This document shows, piece after piece, positions 25,787 to 33,867 of a DNA stretch of 64,000 nt (position 1 is the stretch's first letter; the number at the start of each line of letters is the position of its first letter). The translations under genes were made by a program, and so were the position numbers. The DNA is taken from the NCBI GenBank assembly GCA_024233085.1, contig JACKQC010000006.1:62001-126000 (forward strand). Reading direction: 5' to 3'. A model generated the notes under the pieces. It had not been told where the DNA came from. It searched no databases and saw nothing but the letters and a program-made list of their open reading frames with translations. The stretch is from Akkermansiaceae bacterium. Its GTDB lineage: Bacteria; Verrucomicrobiota; Verrucomicrobiia; Verrucomicrobiales; DEV007.

Positions 25787-25831
25787 GACCCAACAGGGTA
25801 CGGTCACCGACCCAACCCTATCTGTTGAGTC
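25787..25831. repeat. Palindromic repeat, intergenic
   Basis: Core 25787-25805 (GACCCAACAGGGTACGGTC), spacer ACC, then 25809-25831, the opposite core with a 3-nt insertion (GACCCAACCCT-ATC-TGTTGAGTC). Confidence 0.85.
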
Positions 25832-25992
25832 GGGAAAGAACGGGAGAGGAGAGCCACGCAAGAGAGGAAATGACCGCGGAGGAGGGGAGGAAACGGGTTT
25901 TTTCCCTCCCCCTGCATCCACCCCTCCTCTGCATTGCCCCCAAAAAATACCCCCGCCCAGCCCTCTCATTTCCGCAAAATCAAAAATCATGT

Positions 25993-26021
25993 TTGCAAAT
26001 TTTCACAAAAATGAATATAAT
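25993..26021 (+). promoter_or_regulatory. Sigma70-type promoter
   Basis: TTGCAA (25993-25998), 17-nt spacer, TATAAT (26016-26021), 45 bp upstream of the dehydrogenase ATG. This is the best consensus match I noticed in the window. Confidence 0.65.
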
Positions 26022-26065
26022 TTCCAAAAATTCCCCGGTTCTCCATCCGTTTTCCCCCGTTTCCC

Positions 26066-27460
26066 ATGCGCACCGTTCTCAAAATTCTCCTGAAAGGCGT
26101 CTGGCTTTTCACCCTCTGGAGCTTCATCGGCTTCTGCCTTTACTCGGTCGCCGCGACCCTTTCCGAGCGGTCGCAGACCTTTTTCAACGACGCCGCCAAC
26201 CTCCGGAAACCGAACGTCAACCTCGCCGAGTCCCTTCCGGCCATGGGCCAGCGCAGCGTCGAGGCCGTCGCCGTCCTCTACACGAACACGGAACGCCCCG
26301 CCGACATCGAGTTTGACGCCGACGGCAGCGGCTACCTGCTCGACGAGGCCGGATTCATCTACCGCGTCCAGCCCGGAGGCGACCGCGACAATCTGCCCTT
26401 CGCCATTCTCTCCAACGAGCGCACCCAGCCCGACATCGGCTTTCGCGCCCTGGCGCTGCATCCCGGGTTTCTCGATCCCGAGTCGCGCGGTTTCGGCCGT
26501 TTTTACACCATCGAGCCCGAGAAACCCGCCACCGGCCCCGCCGATTTCGCGCCCCAGTACGGCGGTGAGACCGAGCATCATCAGGATGTCCTCTGCGAAT
26601 ACCACACCCTCGATCCCCGCTCCCGCACCTTCACCGGCGCGCGGAAGGTGATGATGCGTCTCAGTCAGCCCGGCCCCGACCACAATGCCGGCGACCTCGC
26701 CTTTGACCGGCTCGGACGGCTGTTCATCTCCGTCGGCGACGGCGCCAACGCCTCGCCCGGCGCCGACGCCCCCTCGCGCAACGCCATGTCGCTGACCAAC
26801 GTGTACGGCAAGGTGCTGCGCGTCGACCCGCTCGGCAACGACTCGGTCAACGGCAAATACGGCGTGCCGCGACGCAATCCCTTCATGGTCATCGACGGCG
26901 CCCTGCCCGAGATCTGGTGCTACGGGTTGCGGGACCCGCACCGCATCGACTTCGACCCCTTCCGCGACACCCTGAGCATCGCCGATGTCGGACTCGACGG
27001 CATCGAGGAGATCAACATCAGCGAGCGCGGCGGCGAACATTTCGGCTGGGACCTGTGCGAGGGCTCATTCTTCTATCCCCCATCGCGTGGTGAAAAGCCC
27101 GAGGACGGCGTCGAGCCGCCCCGCGCCGAATTCGCCAAATCCACCGAGGACGGCGTCGCGGGCGGCTTCGTCTATCGCGGCGAGCGTTTTCCCGAGTTGC
27201 GCGGCAAGCTTCTTTTTGCCAGCAGCAAGGGCAGCCTCATGGCGACCCGGGCCGACGGCGGCGCCCCGGTGGACCGCCTTCTCATCGGCAACCAGATGGC
27301 CTTCAGCGGGCACGGCATCGCCGGCATCCGCCCCGGACCGATGGGCGAAATTTTCATTTTCTCCGCCGACGGCGGCGTTTACGAACTCCAGAAACGCACC
27401 ACCGCCTCGCAGGTGAAAAAGTCGCGCCGCCCCCTGCTCTGCTGGGCGGCTCCGTTCTGA
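26066..27460 (+). CDS. Glucose/sorbosone dehydrogenase-type beta-propeller
   Basis: A 464-aa membrane-anchored protein: one N-terminal helix (LKGVWLFTLWSFIGFCLYSVA), then a six-bladed propeller of the GSDH/PQQ sugar-dehydrogenase type. Motifs include NTERPADIEFDADGSGYLLDE, PDHNAGDLAFDRLGRLFISVGDG, NVYGKVLRVDPLG, the family signature IWCYGLRDPHRIDFDP, and IADVGLDGIEEINI. It likely oxidises a sugar or alcohol at the outer face of the membrane, with PQQ as cofactor by family analogy. ATG 26066 follows a strong promoter. The C-terminal tail is basic. A 24-bp tandem repeat begins directly after the stop. Confidence 0.85.
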   Translation: MRTVLKILLKGVWLFTLWSFIGFCLYSVAATLSERSQTFFNDAANLRKPNVNLAESLPAMGQRSVEAVAVLYTNTERPADIEFDADGSGYLLDEAGFIYRVQPGGDRDNLPFAILSNERTQPDIGFRALALHPGFLDPESRGFGRFYTIEPEKPATGPADFAPQYGGETEHHQDVLCEYHTLDPRSRTFTGARKVMMRLSQPGPDHNAGDLAFDRLGRLFISVGDGANASPGADAPSRNAMSLTNVYGKVLRVDPLGNDSVNGKYGVPRRNPFMVIDGALPEIWCYGLRDPHRIDFDPFRDTLSIADVGLDGIEEINISERGGEHFGWDLCEGSFFYPPSRGEKPEDGVEPPRAEFAKSTEDGVAGGFVYRGERFPELRGKLLFASSKGSLMATRADGGAPVDRLLIGNQMAFSGHGIAGIRPGPMGEIFIFSADGGVYELQKRTTASQVKKSRRPLLCWAAPF

Positions 27461-27462
27461 AT

Positions 27463-27547
27463 CTTCGTCCTCGTCTTACTCTTCGTCTTCGTCCTCGTCT
27501 TACTCTTCGTCTTCGTCCTCGTCTTACTCTTCGTCTTCGTCCTCATC
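27463..27547. repeat. 24-bp tandem repeat, 3.5 copies
   Basis: Three exact 24-bp units (27463-27486, 27487-27510, 27511-27534; each begins CTTCGTCCTCGTC and ends CTCTTCGT) plus a partial fourth. Strand-asymmetric (pyrimidines on the + strand), directly after the dehydrogenase stop and before glpD. Confidence 0.95.
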
Positions 27548-27657
27548 CCAATCTTCGCCCTCGTCATCCCGAGGGAAGATCGGACAAAAATTAAGACAAA
27601 CGGGCACTCCAAAACCGCTCGCGTCCCCCTCCATCCTCGGGCACCGTGCGCGCGACG

Positions 27658-29160
27658 ATGAATCGCGACCGCATGCTCGCCCGGCTGGAGGACCGCTCGA
27701 CCGAGTGGGACCTCCTCGTCATCGGAGGCGGCGCGACCGGGCTCGGCACCGCCCTCGACGCCGCCACCCGCGGCTACCGCACGGTCCTTCTCGAGCAGGC
27801 CGACTTCGGCGCCGGCACCTCCAGCCGCAGCACGAAACTCATCCACGGCGGTGTCCGCTACCTCCGCAACGGCGAACTTGGCCTCGTCCGCGACTCCCTC
27901 CGCGAACGCGGCCGGCTCCTCAAAAACGCGCCGAACCTGGTCCATCCCCTGCCCTTTGTCGTGCCCGCCTATCGGGCCTTCGACCGCTACTACCACGGCG
28001 CCGGACTCACCGCCTACGATCTCCTGGCCGGCAAGCTGGGCATCGAATCCACCCGCCACCTCGGCCGCGAGGCCACCTTGGAACGGGTCCCGAATCTCGC
28101 CGCCGCCGGCCTCCATGGCGGCACTCATTACTGGGACGGCCAGTTCGACGACGCCCGCCTCTGCGTGGCCCTGGCGGTGACCGCCGCCCGGCACGATGCC
28201 GTCGTGCTGAACCACGTTCGCGTCGACGAGCTGGTGAAGGATGGCGGCAAAGTCCGCGGCGCCACCGCCACCGACCGCCTCAGCGGCCAAAGCTATCGCC
28301 TCGCCGCGAAGGCCGTCGTCAACGCCACCGGCGTCTTTTCCGATGCCGTCCGCCGCCTCGACGACAGCGCCGCCCCCGCCATCGTCGAGCCCAGCCAGGG
28401 CATCCACCTCGTGCTCGACGCCGCCTTTCTCGGAGGCGAGACCGCCGTCATGATTCCCAAAACCGACGACGGCCGCGTCCTCTTCGCCATTCCCTGGCAC
28501 GGCCGCGCCCTGCTCGGCACCACCGACACCCCCGGCGTGCCGGTTTCCCTCGATCCGAAGCCTCTCGACGCCGAGATCGACTACCTCCTCGAGCACGCCG
28601 CCCGCTATTTCACCAAGGCCCCCGCCCGCGACGATATCCGCGCCAGCTTCGCCGGCCTCCGCCCCCTCGTCCGCCCGCCCGACGCCGAAAAACGCGGCGG
28701 CGTGACCGCGAAGTTCTCCCGCGATCACAGCCTGTTTGTCAGCGACAGCGGACTGGTCACCATCGCCGGCGGAAAGTGGACCACCTACCGCCGCATGGCG
28801 CAGGACACCGTCGACCGCGCCGCCGATGTCGCCGGGCTCGAACGCCGGCCCTGCGTCACCGCCGACCTCGCGCTCGAGGACCGCTCCGGCGCCGACGGCC
28901 TGAAGTTCGAGGACGCCGAATGGCTCGAAAAGCTCGACCCCGCCCTCCCCTATCGCCTCGCCGATGTCGTGGCCGGCGTCCGCTTCGAGATGGCGCAAAC
29001 GCTGGAGGACATACTCGCCCGCCGCACCCGCCTGAATTTCCTCGACCGCGCCGCCGCCCGAAAATGCGCCCACCGCGTCGTCCGTCTCATGGCCGACGAA
29101 CTCGGAAAAGACGAGGCCTGGATCGCCGCCCAGTTGAAGGCCCTCCGCGAGGCCGAGTGA
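27658..29160 (+). CDS. glpD: Glycerol-3-phosphate dehydrogenase, FAD-dependent
   Basis: Membrane-associated flavoprotein oxidising sn-glycerol 3-phosphate to dihydroxyacetone phosphate and passing electrons to quinone. The 500-aa protein has the FAD motif GGGATGLGTALDAATRG (23-39), FGAGTSSRSTKLIHGGVRYL typical of GlpD, DARLCVALAVTAARHDAVVLNH, VNATGVFSD, IPWHGRALLGTTDTP and the C-terminal FAD-binding VTIAGGKWTTYRRMAQDTVD. I chose ATG 27658 over a GTG at 27646. No glpF or glpK is next to it; it follows the sugar dehydrogenase by about 200 bp. Confidence 0.95.
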   Translation: MNRDRMLARLEDRSTEWDLLVIGGGATGLGTALDAATRGYRTVLLEQADFGAGTSSRSTKLIHGGVRYLRNGELGLVRDSLRERGRLLKNAPNLVHPLPFVVPAYRAFDRYYHGAGLTAYDLLAGKLGIESTRHLGREATLERVPNLAAAGLHGGTHYWDGQFDDARLCVALAVTAARHDAVVLNHVRVDELVKDGGKVRGATATDRLSGQSYRLAAKAVVNATGVFSDAVRRLDDSAAPAIVEPSQGIHLVLDAAFLGGETAVMIPKTDDGRVLFAIPWHGRALLGTTDTPGVPVSLDPKPLDAEIDYLLEHAARYFTKAPARDDIRASFAGLRPLVRPPDAEKRGGVTAKFSRDHSLFVSDSGLVTIAGGKWTTYRRMAQDTVDRAADVAGLERRPCVTADLALEDRSGADGLKFEDAEWLEKLDPALPYRLADVVAGVRFEMAQTLEDILARRTRLNFLDRAAARKCAHRVVRLMADELGKDEAWIAAQLKALREAE

Positions 29161-29259
29161 GCGAAGAAGGCGAACGCCCCATCCGGAATCAACGCAAAAT
29201 TTCGGCAGCCGCCGGTGGAAATACCGCGAATGGTTAACGACCTATGGTCCGATGGAACG

Positions 29260-29727
29260 TCACTTCACCGGGACGGGATAGTCCGACATCTTGTCCGTGG
29301 GATAGATCTCCATGACTCGGGATTCGGCGTTGCCCTTTATCTCAAGCACCACCACCACGCGATGCCAGTCGTTTTTCAGGCGTTCGGGAATACCAAAATA
29401 GATCTCCGTCGCATCGCCTCCCTTTATTTGAAAGGGCAATCGTTTCAGATCGCCGGCGCCGGTGGACCACGAAGTGTATTCCTTCAGTTCGAATATCTGC
29501 TTTTTGTCCTTGTCAAAAAAGAAGGCCCTGTACGAGATCTTCTCGGACTCCACATCTTCCTTGCATCGAAATACAACGGTGATGCAGGGACTGTCTTCGA
29601 TCCACTGTCTTTCGACGTAGAGGTATTCCTTGTCGCGCTTGATTCGATCAATTTTCAATTCCTCCTGGGCAATTGCCGAGGAACAAAAAATCGAGAGTGA
29701 GAACAAAACGAATATTGAAGTCTTCAT
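29260..29727 (-). CDS. Secreted protein of unknown function
   Basis: A 155-aa protein with a clear signal peptide (MKTSIFVLFSLSIFCSSAIA, cleavage before QEE) and a beta-rich mature domain with many Lys/Glu (CITVVFRCKEDVESEKISYR, WHRVVVVLEIKG). Base composition is visibly less GC-rich than its neighbours, which suggests later acquisition. It converges with glpD. I do not recognise the family. Confidence 0.6.
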   Translation of the reverse strand: MKTSIFVLFSLSIFCSSAIAQEELKIDRIKRDKEYLYVERQWIEDSPCITVVFRCKEDVESEKISYRAFFFDKDKKQIFELKEYTSWSTGAGDLKRLPFQIKGGDATEIYFGIPERLKNDWHRVVVVLEIKGNAESRVMEIYPTDKMSDYPVPVK

Positions 29728-29936
29728 TTTTTCTTGGATTCGGGGTTTCACCTAATCGCGGCCTTTTGTTCCAACAAATCGACAAACCGCGATGCTCGCC
29801 TCACAGATTACCGGTATCTCGTTATTGGCGTCAATGCATTTCTCCGTTAGGTGCATGCTCGGGCCGAACCGCCAAGAAATCGCTCCGATCACCAGGCAAA
29901 CGTTTCCGGCGTGCCAGCCACTTCACCCTCACCCAC

Positions 29937-31193
29937 TCAAAACGGCTCCTCTTCCTCCGGCGGATCGCCCGATTCGAAGTCCGGCAGCGGCTCGTCGCCA
30001 AAGTCCGGTTCCGCGATCGGCAGTTGATCCGCCGGCTCGGCTTCGGACTCCCCGGCGCCATCCCGATCGGCTTCGCTTTCGGGCTCGGGGTCTTCCTCCC
30101 GCGTCGGCGGGGCTTCGTCGCGGAGGCGGTTGGCCGCCTCGCCGCCGCCCGCTTCCTCCGCCGCCGCCGCGAACGCCTCCAGCGGCCCGACCAAATTCCC
30201 CGGCAGCGGCCAGACCTTTTCGAAGACGCCCTTGCCAAGTTCCGGCGCCTTTTCGTAGGCCTCGAAAACCATCTGCAATTTCGCGTCGAGATTGTCAATG
30301 TAGTGCAGGGCGAAGGCCTCGGGCGTCTTCGGCACCACGGGCGAGCCGAATTGCAGCTCCCCGTGATGCGAGGCGATCAGGTGCAGCAGGTGCAGACGCA
30401 CCCGGTCGCTCGACGGCTCCAGCGCCAGCCAATCCGCCGCCGCGTCCGAGTCGATCAGGTCACGCCAGAGCCGGTTCACGATTTCCATGCCGACGGGAAT
30501 GTGGCTGATCAGCTCGCTCGCCTCCGAGTGGGGCATCGTGAAACCCCGCGCCACGTAGGCGTTTTCCCACAGCTTTCCCACATCGTGAAACAACACCCCG
30601 CTCGCCAGCAGATCGCGGTTCAGCGTCGGATATGCCACGCAGATCTGCGCCGCCGAGCGCATCATTTGCGCGACATGCTCAACCAGGCCGCCGCGCCGCG
30701 CATGGTGATTCCGCCGCGCCGCCGCCGTGCGCCGAAACCGCTCGCCGAACTGCTCGAGAAAGGCCCCGCACAGCGCCCGCAGTCGCGGATCGCCGATCGC
30801 GCCCACCGTCTCCACGATGAAGGCGTAGTCCGCGTCCTGCCGCGCCCGCAGCTCGGCCGAGCCCGCCAGCAGGGCGTCGACCGCCGCGTCGTCGAGCGCC
30901 TCCAGCGAAAACTCCCGCGCGTCCAGCGTGCCGCGGTCCGCGTTCTGGAAAAACTCGCCCGTCACCGCGAAAAAATCCCGCGCCCGGGCCGCCGCGCAGG
31001 CGTCGAAGGCGGCCGTGTTGCTCCAGGCCCGCAGGACCAGCGCGTCGTCCGCGTCCACCAGCTTCAGCTCGAAGTAGGGGTCGCCCTTTTTCGTCGTCTT
31101 GCGGAGGACCGCCTCGGCCTGGGCATGCACGCGGAAAGTCGCCGGCGCCGGCCCGGCCTCCTGCCGGAGTTCGCGGATCGAGAGAATGTCCAT
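29937..31193 (-). CDS. YhaM-like 3'-5' exoribonuclease (OB fold + HD domain)
   Basis: A 418-aa protein resembling YhaM/CBF1-type exoribonucleases. The N-terminal OB fold (VLRKTTKKGDPYFELKLVDAD, AWSNTAAFD) precedes an HD metal-dependent phosphohydrolase domain: HHARRGGLVEHVAQM, LFHDVGKL with the HD pair, ISHIP, IASHHGELQFGSPVVPKTPEAFALHYIDNLDAK. A long acidic, disordered tail (about residue 350 to the end, Glu/Asp/Pro-rich) is unusual for the family. It likely trims RNA 3' ends in turnover. ATG 31193. The tail is compatible with protein-interaction or regulatory roles, but that is a guess. Confidence 0.8.
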   Translation of the reverse strand: MDILSIRELRQEAGPAPATFRVHAQAEAVLRKTTKKGDPYFELKLVDADDALVLRAWSNTAAFDACAAARARDFFAVTGEFFQNADRGTLDAREFSLEALDDAAVDALLAGSAELRARQDADYAFIVETVGAIGDPRLRALCGAFLEQFGERFRRTAAARRNHHARRGGLVEHVAQMMRSAAQICVAYPTLNRDLLASGVLFHDVGKLWENAYVARGFTMPHSEASELISHIPVGMEIVNRLWRDLIDSDAAADWLALEPSSDRVRLHLLHLIASHHGELQFGSPVVPKTPEAFALHYIDNLDAKLQMVFEAYEKAPELGKGVFEKVWPLPGNLVGPLEAFAAAAEEAGGGEAANRLRDEAPPTREEDPEPESEADRDGAGESEAEPADQLPIAEPDFGDEPLPDFESGDPPEEEEPF

Positions 31194-31264
31194 CCCGTCT
31201 TCGTTATCAGCGATCGCCCGGCATTTCCACCGCGATTCCGCGAAATCCGGCGGGCGAAGCCGGG

Positions 31265-32134
31265 TCAGGCGCGCGCTTTCATCACCGGCTCGACCAGCCG
31301 CCGATAGTTTTCGCCGAGGATCAGCCGCTTCTCCGGCTCCCCAATCTCGGCGCCGATCACCTTGCCCAGCTCGGTGCCCAGCGACCGCGTCGGCAGGTGG
31401 CTGCCGAAGACCACCCGCTCCGCCCCGAGTTCCCGCACCGCCATCTCGATGAAACCCGCCGTGGCGTCGAAGCCCGACGTTTCGACCAGGATGTTCGGCA
31501 CGTCCCGCACCGCGCGGATGCCCCGCTCCCACTCGCCGCCGGCGTGGGCGCAGAGAAATGGCTGCTCCGGAAACTTCGCCGCCAGATCCGCCAGCTCGGA
31601 CGGCGTCGAAATTCCAGGCCCCGGCTTGCCGCCGGTGACGAACCAGGTGTGCTGCATGATGACGCCCCCCAGCTCCGCGATCCGCCCGATCAGCGGCGGG
31701 AAATTCGCATGACTGCACGGCAGCGCCCCCGGACCGCCGCCGGGAAAATAGACGCCCAGCATCGGACCGTCGCGCAGCCAGCGATTCAGCGCGTCGAGCG
31801 AGGCGGGAACGTCGTTCGCGTTGAGCTGGATCATGCCCAGCAGTTTGTCCGGCCAATGCGCGAGCGGTTTCAGGACCAGCTCCGGCCGGGCGCGCAGCAG
31901 CGCTTCCAGCGCCGCGTCGCTCGTGGTGCCGATCCCGACGTGGGCGAAATGGCAGAGTTTTTCGAACTGTCCCAGCTCGACCGCCCGGCGCGCCCGCTCC
32001 ATGTCCGAGACCACGCCGGAAAAGCCGTCCTTCCCGGGATGCCCGTGCGCCGGGGTGAAATACGAATCCCAGATGCGGTAGTTTTTCAGCCGCTCCGGCG
32101 AGGGCAGGCCATAGGTAAGGTCGGCGAGGTCCAT
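31265..32134 (-). CDS. Amidohydrolase (metal-dependent hydrolase)
   Basis: A 289-aa cytoplasmic protein of the amidohydrolase-2 type. It starts MDLADLTYGLPSPERLKNYRIWDSYFTP and has GVYFPGGGPGALPCSH, VIMQHTWFVTGG, FLCAHAGGEWERGIRAV and the C-terminal ERVVFGSHLPTRSL with LILGENYRRLV. The N-terminal HxH motif common in the superfamily is not obvious, so metal binding may differ. It is 10 bp downstream of another amidohydrolase on the same strand; the two are distant paralogues and probably co-expressed. Substrate unknown. Confidence 0.75.
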   Translation of the reverse strand: MDLADLTYGLPSPERLKNYRIWDSYFTPAHGHPGKDGFSGVVSDMERARRAVELGQFEKLCHFAHVGIGTTSDAALEALLRARPELVLKPLAHWPDKLLGMIQLNANDVPASLDALNRWLRDGPMLGVYFPGGGPGALPCSHANFPPLIGRIAELGGVIMQHTWFVTGGKPGPGISTPSELADLAAKFPEQPFLCAHAGGEWERGIRAVRDVPNILVETSGFDATAGFIEMAVRELGAERVVFGSHLPTRSLGTELGKVIGAEIGEPEKRLILGENYRRLVEPVMKARA

Positions 32135-32144
32135 GGCGATGCGG

Positions 32145-33011
32145 TCAGGCGAGGAGTCGTTCCGCGTTGTCGCGCAGCACCGCGCGCAGCGGGCCGGGAT
32201 CGAGCGCCGACTCATGCACGCGGATCAGCGCCGCCTCGGGAATCAGGAAAGGCGCGTGGCTGCCGAAGAGCACCCGGTCGGGTCCCGTCGCCGCCAGCAG
32301 CGAGGCCACCCCGTCCGTGCCATCGGCCCGGGCGGTGTCGAAATACAGACCCGGCGTTTTCCCCAGAGCGGCCAACTGCGATCCGCTCGGCCGCGGATTC
32401 AGCAACTGCACCCGCGCGCCGGGCGCCTTCGCCATCGCGTCGGGCAGCGGTCCCAGATCGGCCTCCGGCCGCGCGACGAGCGCCGGCTGGGTGCGCGGAT
32501 CCTCGAGCGTCACCGCCAGTTGCACCAGCACCCCCGCCTCCGCCGCCCGCGCCAGCAGCCGACCCAACAGGGTTGAGTCGAGCGCATAACCCTGTTGACT
32601 CGGAAAGATGCGGACGCCCGCCATCCGATGCTCCCCCACGCAGCGGTCGAAGTCGCGTTCCCATCCCGGCTGCGCCGGATTGACGGTGCCGATGGGCGTC
32701 AGTTCGGGAAACCGGGCGCATTCCGCGGCCAGCCGGTTGTTCGCCGTCATGAGGTCGCGGTGGAACGCCCCCTCGAAGCTCCCGGCCAGCGCCTTCGTCA
32801 CGCCCAGCGCGCGGAGCTTGGCCACCAGTTTTTCCGTCTCGTCGAGCGGCAGCCGCCGAAAGGGCCAACGAAAAAGGCTGACGTTGGAATCGAGAATGCC
32901 CGCGAAATCTCCGCCCCCGTCGTCGGCGGCCGCCGCTTTCGCCGCCCGCCCGCGGAGCAGCACCGCCGCCGAGCCGGCGACGGCGGTTTGGAGGAGAGCG
33001 CGTCGTTTCAT
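32145..33011 (-). CDS. Exported amidohydrolase paralogue with repeat-encoded insert
   Basis: A 288-aa protein. It has a signal-like N-terminus (MKRRALLQTAVAGSAAVLLRG, Tat-like with a single KRR) followed by an amidohydrolase-2-type barrel: LDSNVSLFRWPFRRL, AGVRIFP, ARVQLLNPRPSG, PGLYFDTARADG, DRVLFGSHAPF and a C-terminal LRDNAERLLA. Residues 137-150 (SQQGYALDSTLLG within this span) are encoded by a palindromic repeat, between the barrel elements 'GVRIFP' and 'LLARAAEAGVLVQL'. It pairs with the cytoplasmic amidohydrolase downstream. Confidence 0.75.
   Translation of the reverse strand: MKRRALLQTAVAGSAAVLLRGRAAKAAAADDGGGDFAGILDSNVSLFRWPFRRLPLDETEKLVAKLRALGVTKALAGSFEGAFHRDLMTANNRLAAECARFPELTPIGTVNPAQPGWERDFDRCVGEHRMAGVRIFPSQQGYALDSTLLGRLLARAAEAGVLVQLAVTLEDPRTQPALVARPEADLGPLPDAMAKAPGARVQLLNPRPSGSQLAALGKTPGLYFDTARADGTDGVASLLAATGPDRVLFGSHAPFLIPEAALIRVHESALDPGPLRAVLRDNAERLLA
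32562..32602. repeat. Palindromic repeat inside an amidohydrolase gene
   Basis: Core 32562-32580 (GACCCAACAGGGTTGAGTC), spacer GAG, core 32584-32602 (CGCATAACCCTGTTGACTC). It is in frame and adds about 14 residues. Confidence 0.9.
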
Positions 33012-33867
33012 CAAAGTGGAAGGTGTGGCAGCGGCCACCGGGAGGGCCGCCTCAAAACAGGGTTATCCGTTGTAGTTAATGAGGTCATGTCGACTCAGCG
33101 CAAGTAGCCGCTTGTTCACCATGTTCCGTTGTCGATCGGAAAACCAAGCAACTCTGCAATTGCACCCACTGAACTCCGAACATCATCTGGAACCGTGTCG
33201 TGCCAGCGGTCAAGAAACGATTGAAAATCGCCGTCCGGTTTGGGGCAACGCGGGCGCGGATTCTTTCGTGGGTGCCGTGGGGACGAGTTTACCGAGGATC
33301 GGAAAGCCCCGTCAAGCGCCATTCGTTCCCGCGGCACGAGGCGGAGGCAAGGCGAAAGGGGGGGCCAATTCGCCGGCTGGCCGGAGCTCCGACGGCGGTA
33401 TCATACCGCCGCTCCCTGGGAAATTCCGAGAATCGCCGACTCTTTTGGGAACCGCGTATGGACACGATGAAACACGGAATTTTCCTTTCGTCCTGGGTGG
33501 GAAAGTGGCCGCGAGCGTGAGCGAGTGGACCGTCTCGCCCCAAGGCGCCCGCATCGCCTCGGCCCATCCGCCGCCGGGCTGCTCGCTCACGCTCGCGGCT
33601 GCCTTCTGAAGCCCAGCATTCGCGTTCCTTCGTGTCCATTCGCGGTTTCCCCATCTCGTCGCCCGCCAGGTCCGCATCGGGCCCATCGCCTTTGCGACGG
33701 CGGTGGCTCACTTGTGTTCTTGTATTCGCCCGGCGACCGCCTACACAATGAGGGCGTTTCTTGCCGCACGGTGACGGCCTTGGCTTGGCCCGGCTCCGCC
33801 CGGCTCGATTCGCTCGCCGCGGCGTCGCGATCGATGCTCCTCCTTTCCCCATTTTTCCTCCGATCAC
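33012..33867. other. Long intergenic region with strong secondary structure
   Basis: No convincing gene. A 73-codon leftward frame at 33116-33337 has no recognisable features. The region holds a decayed half-copy of the palindromic core (near 33050-33067), the perfect palindrome CGGCGGTATCATACCGCCG (33393-33411) and a large nested inverted repeat (33446-33652). Confidence 0.5.
33446..33652. repeat. Large nested inverted repeat
   Basis: Inner arms are a perfect 18-bp pair, GCCGCGAGCGTGAGCGAG (33508-33525) and its complement (33582-33599). Outer arms, 33446-33480 and 33618-33652, are imperfect and contain ATGGACACGA / TCGTGTCCAT. CTGGG/CCCAG pair in between. The whole can fold into one long hairpin. 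Confidence 0.75.

Larger units (their letters stand above)
25697..26065. other. Divergent intergenic region
   Basis: No gene seen. It holds a palindromic repeat (25787-25831), a pyrimidine-rich stretch, and near 25980-26030 an AT-rich promoter for the rightward gene. Confidence 0.5.

Noticed and set aside
33049..33067. Tenth copy of the palindromic core (CTCAAAACAGGGTTATCC)
   Set aside because: Only one core-like half with several mismatches; noted as a decayed remnant, not counted.
33116..33337. 73-codon leftward frame as a gene
   Set aside because: No recognisable domain, signal or upstream site; overlaps structured intergenic DNA.
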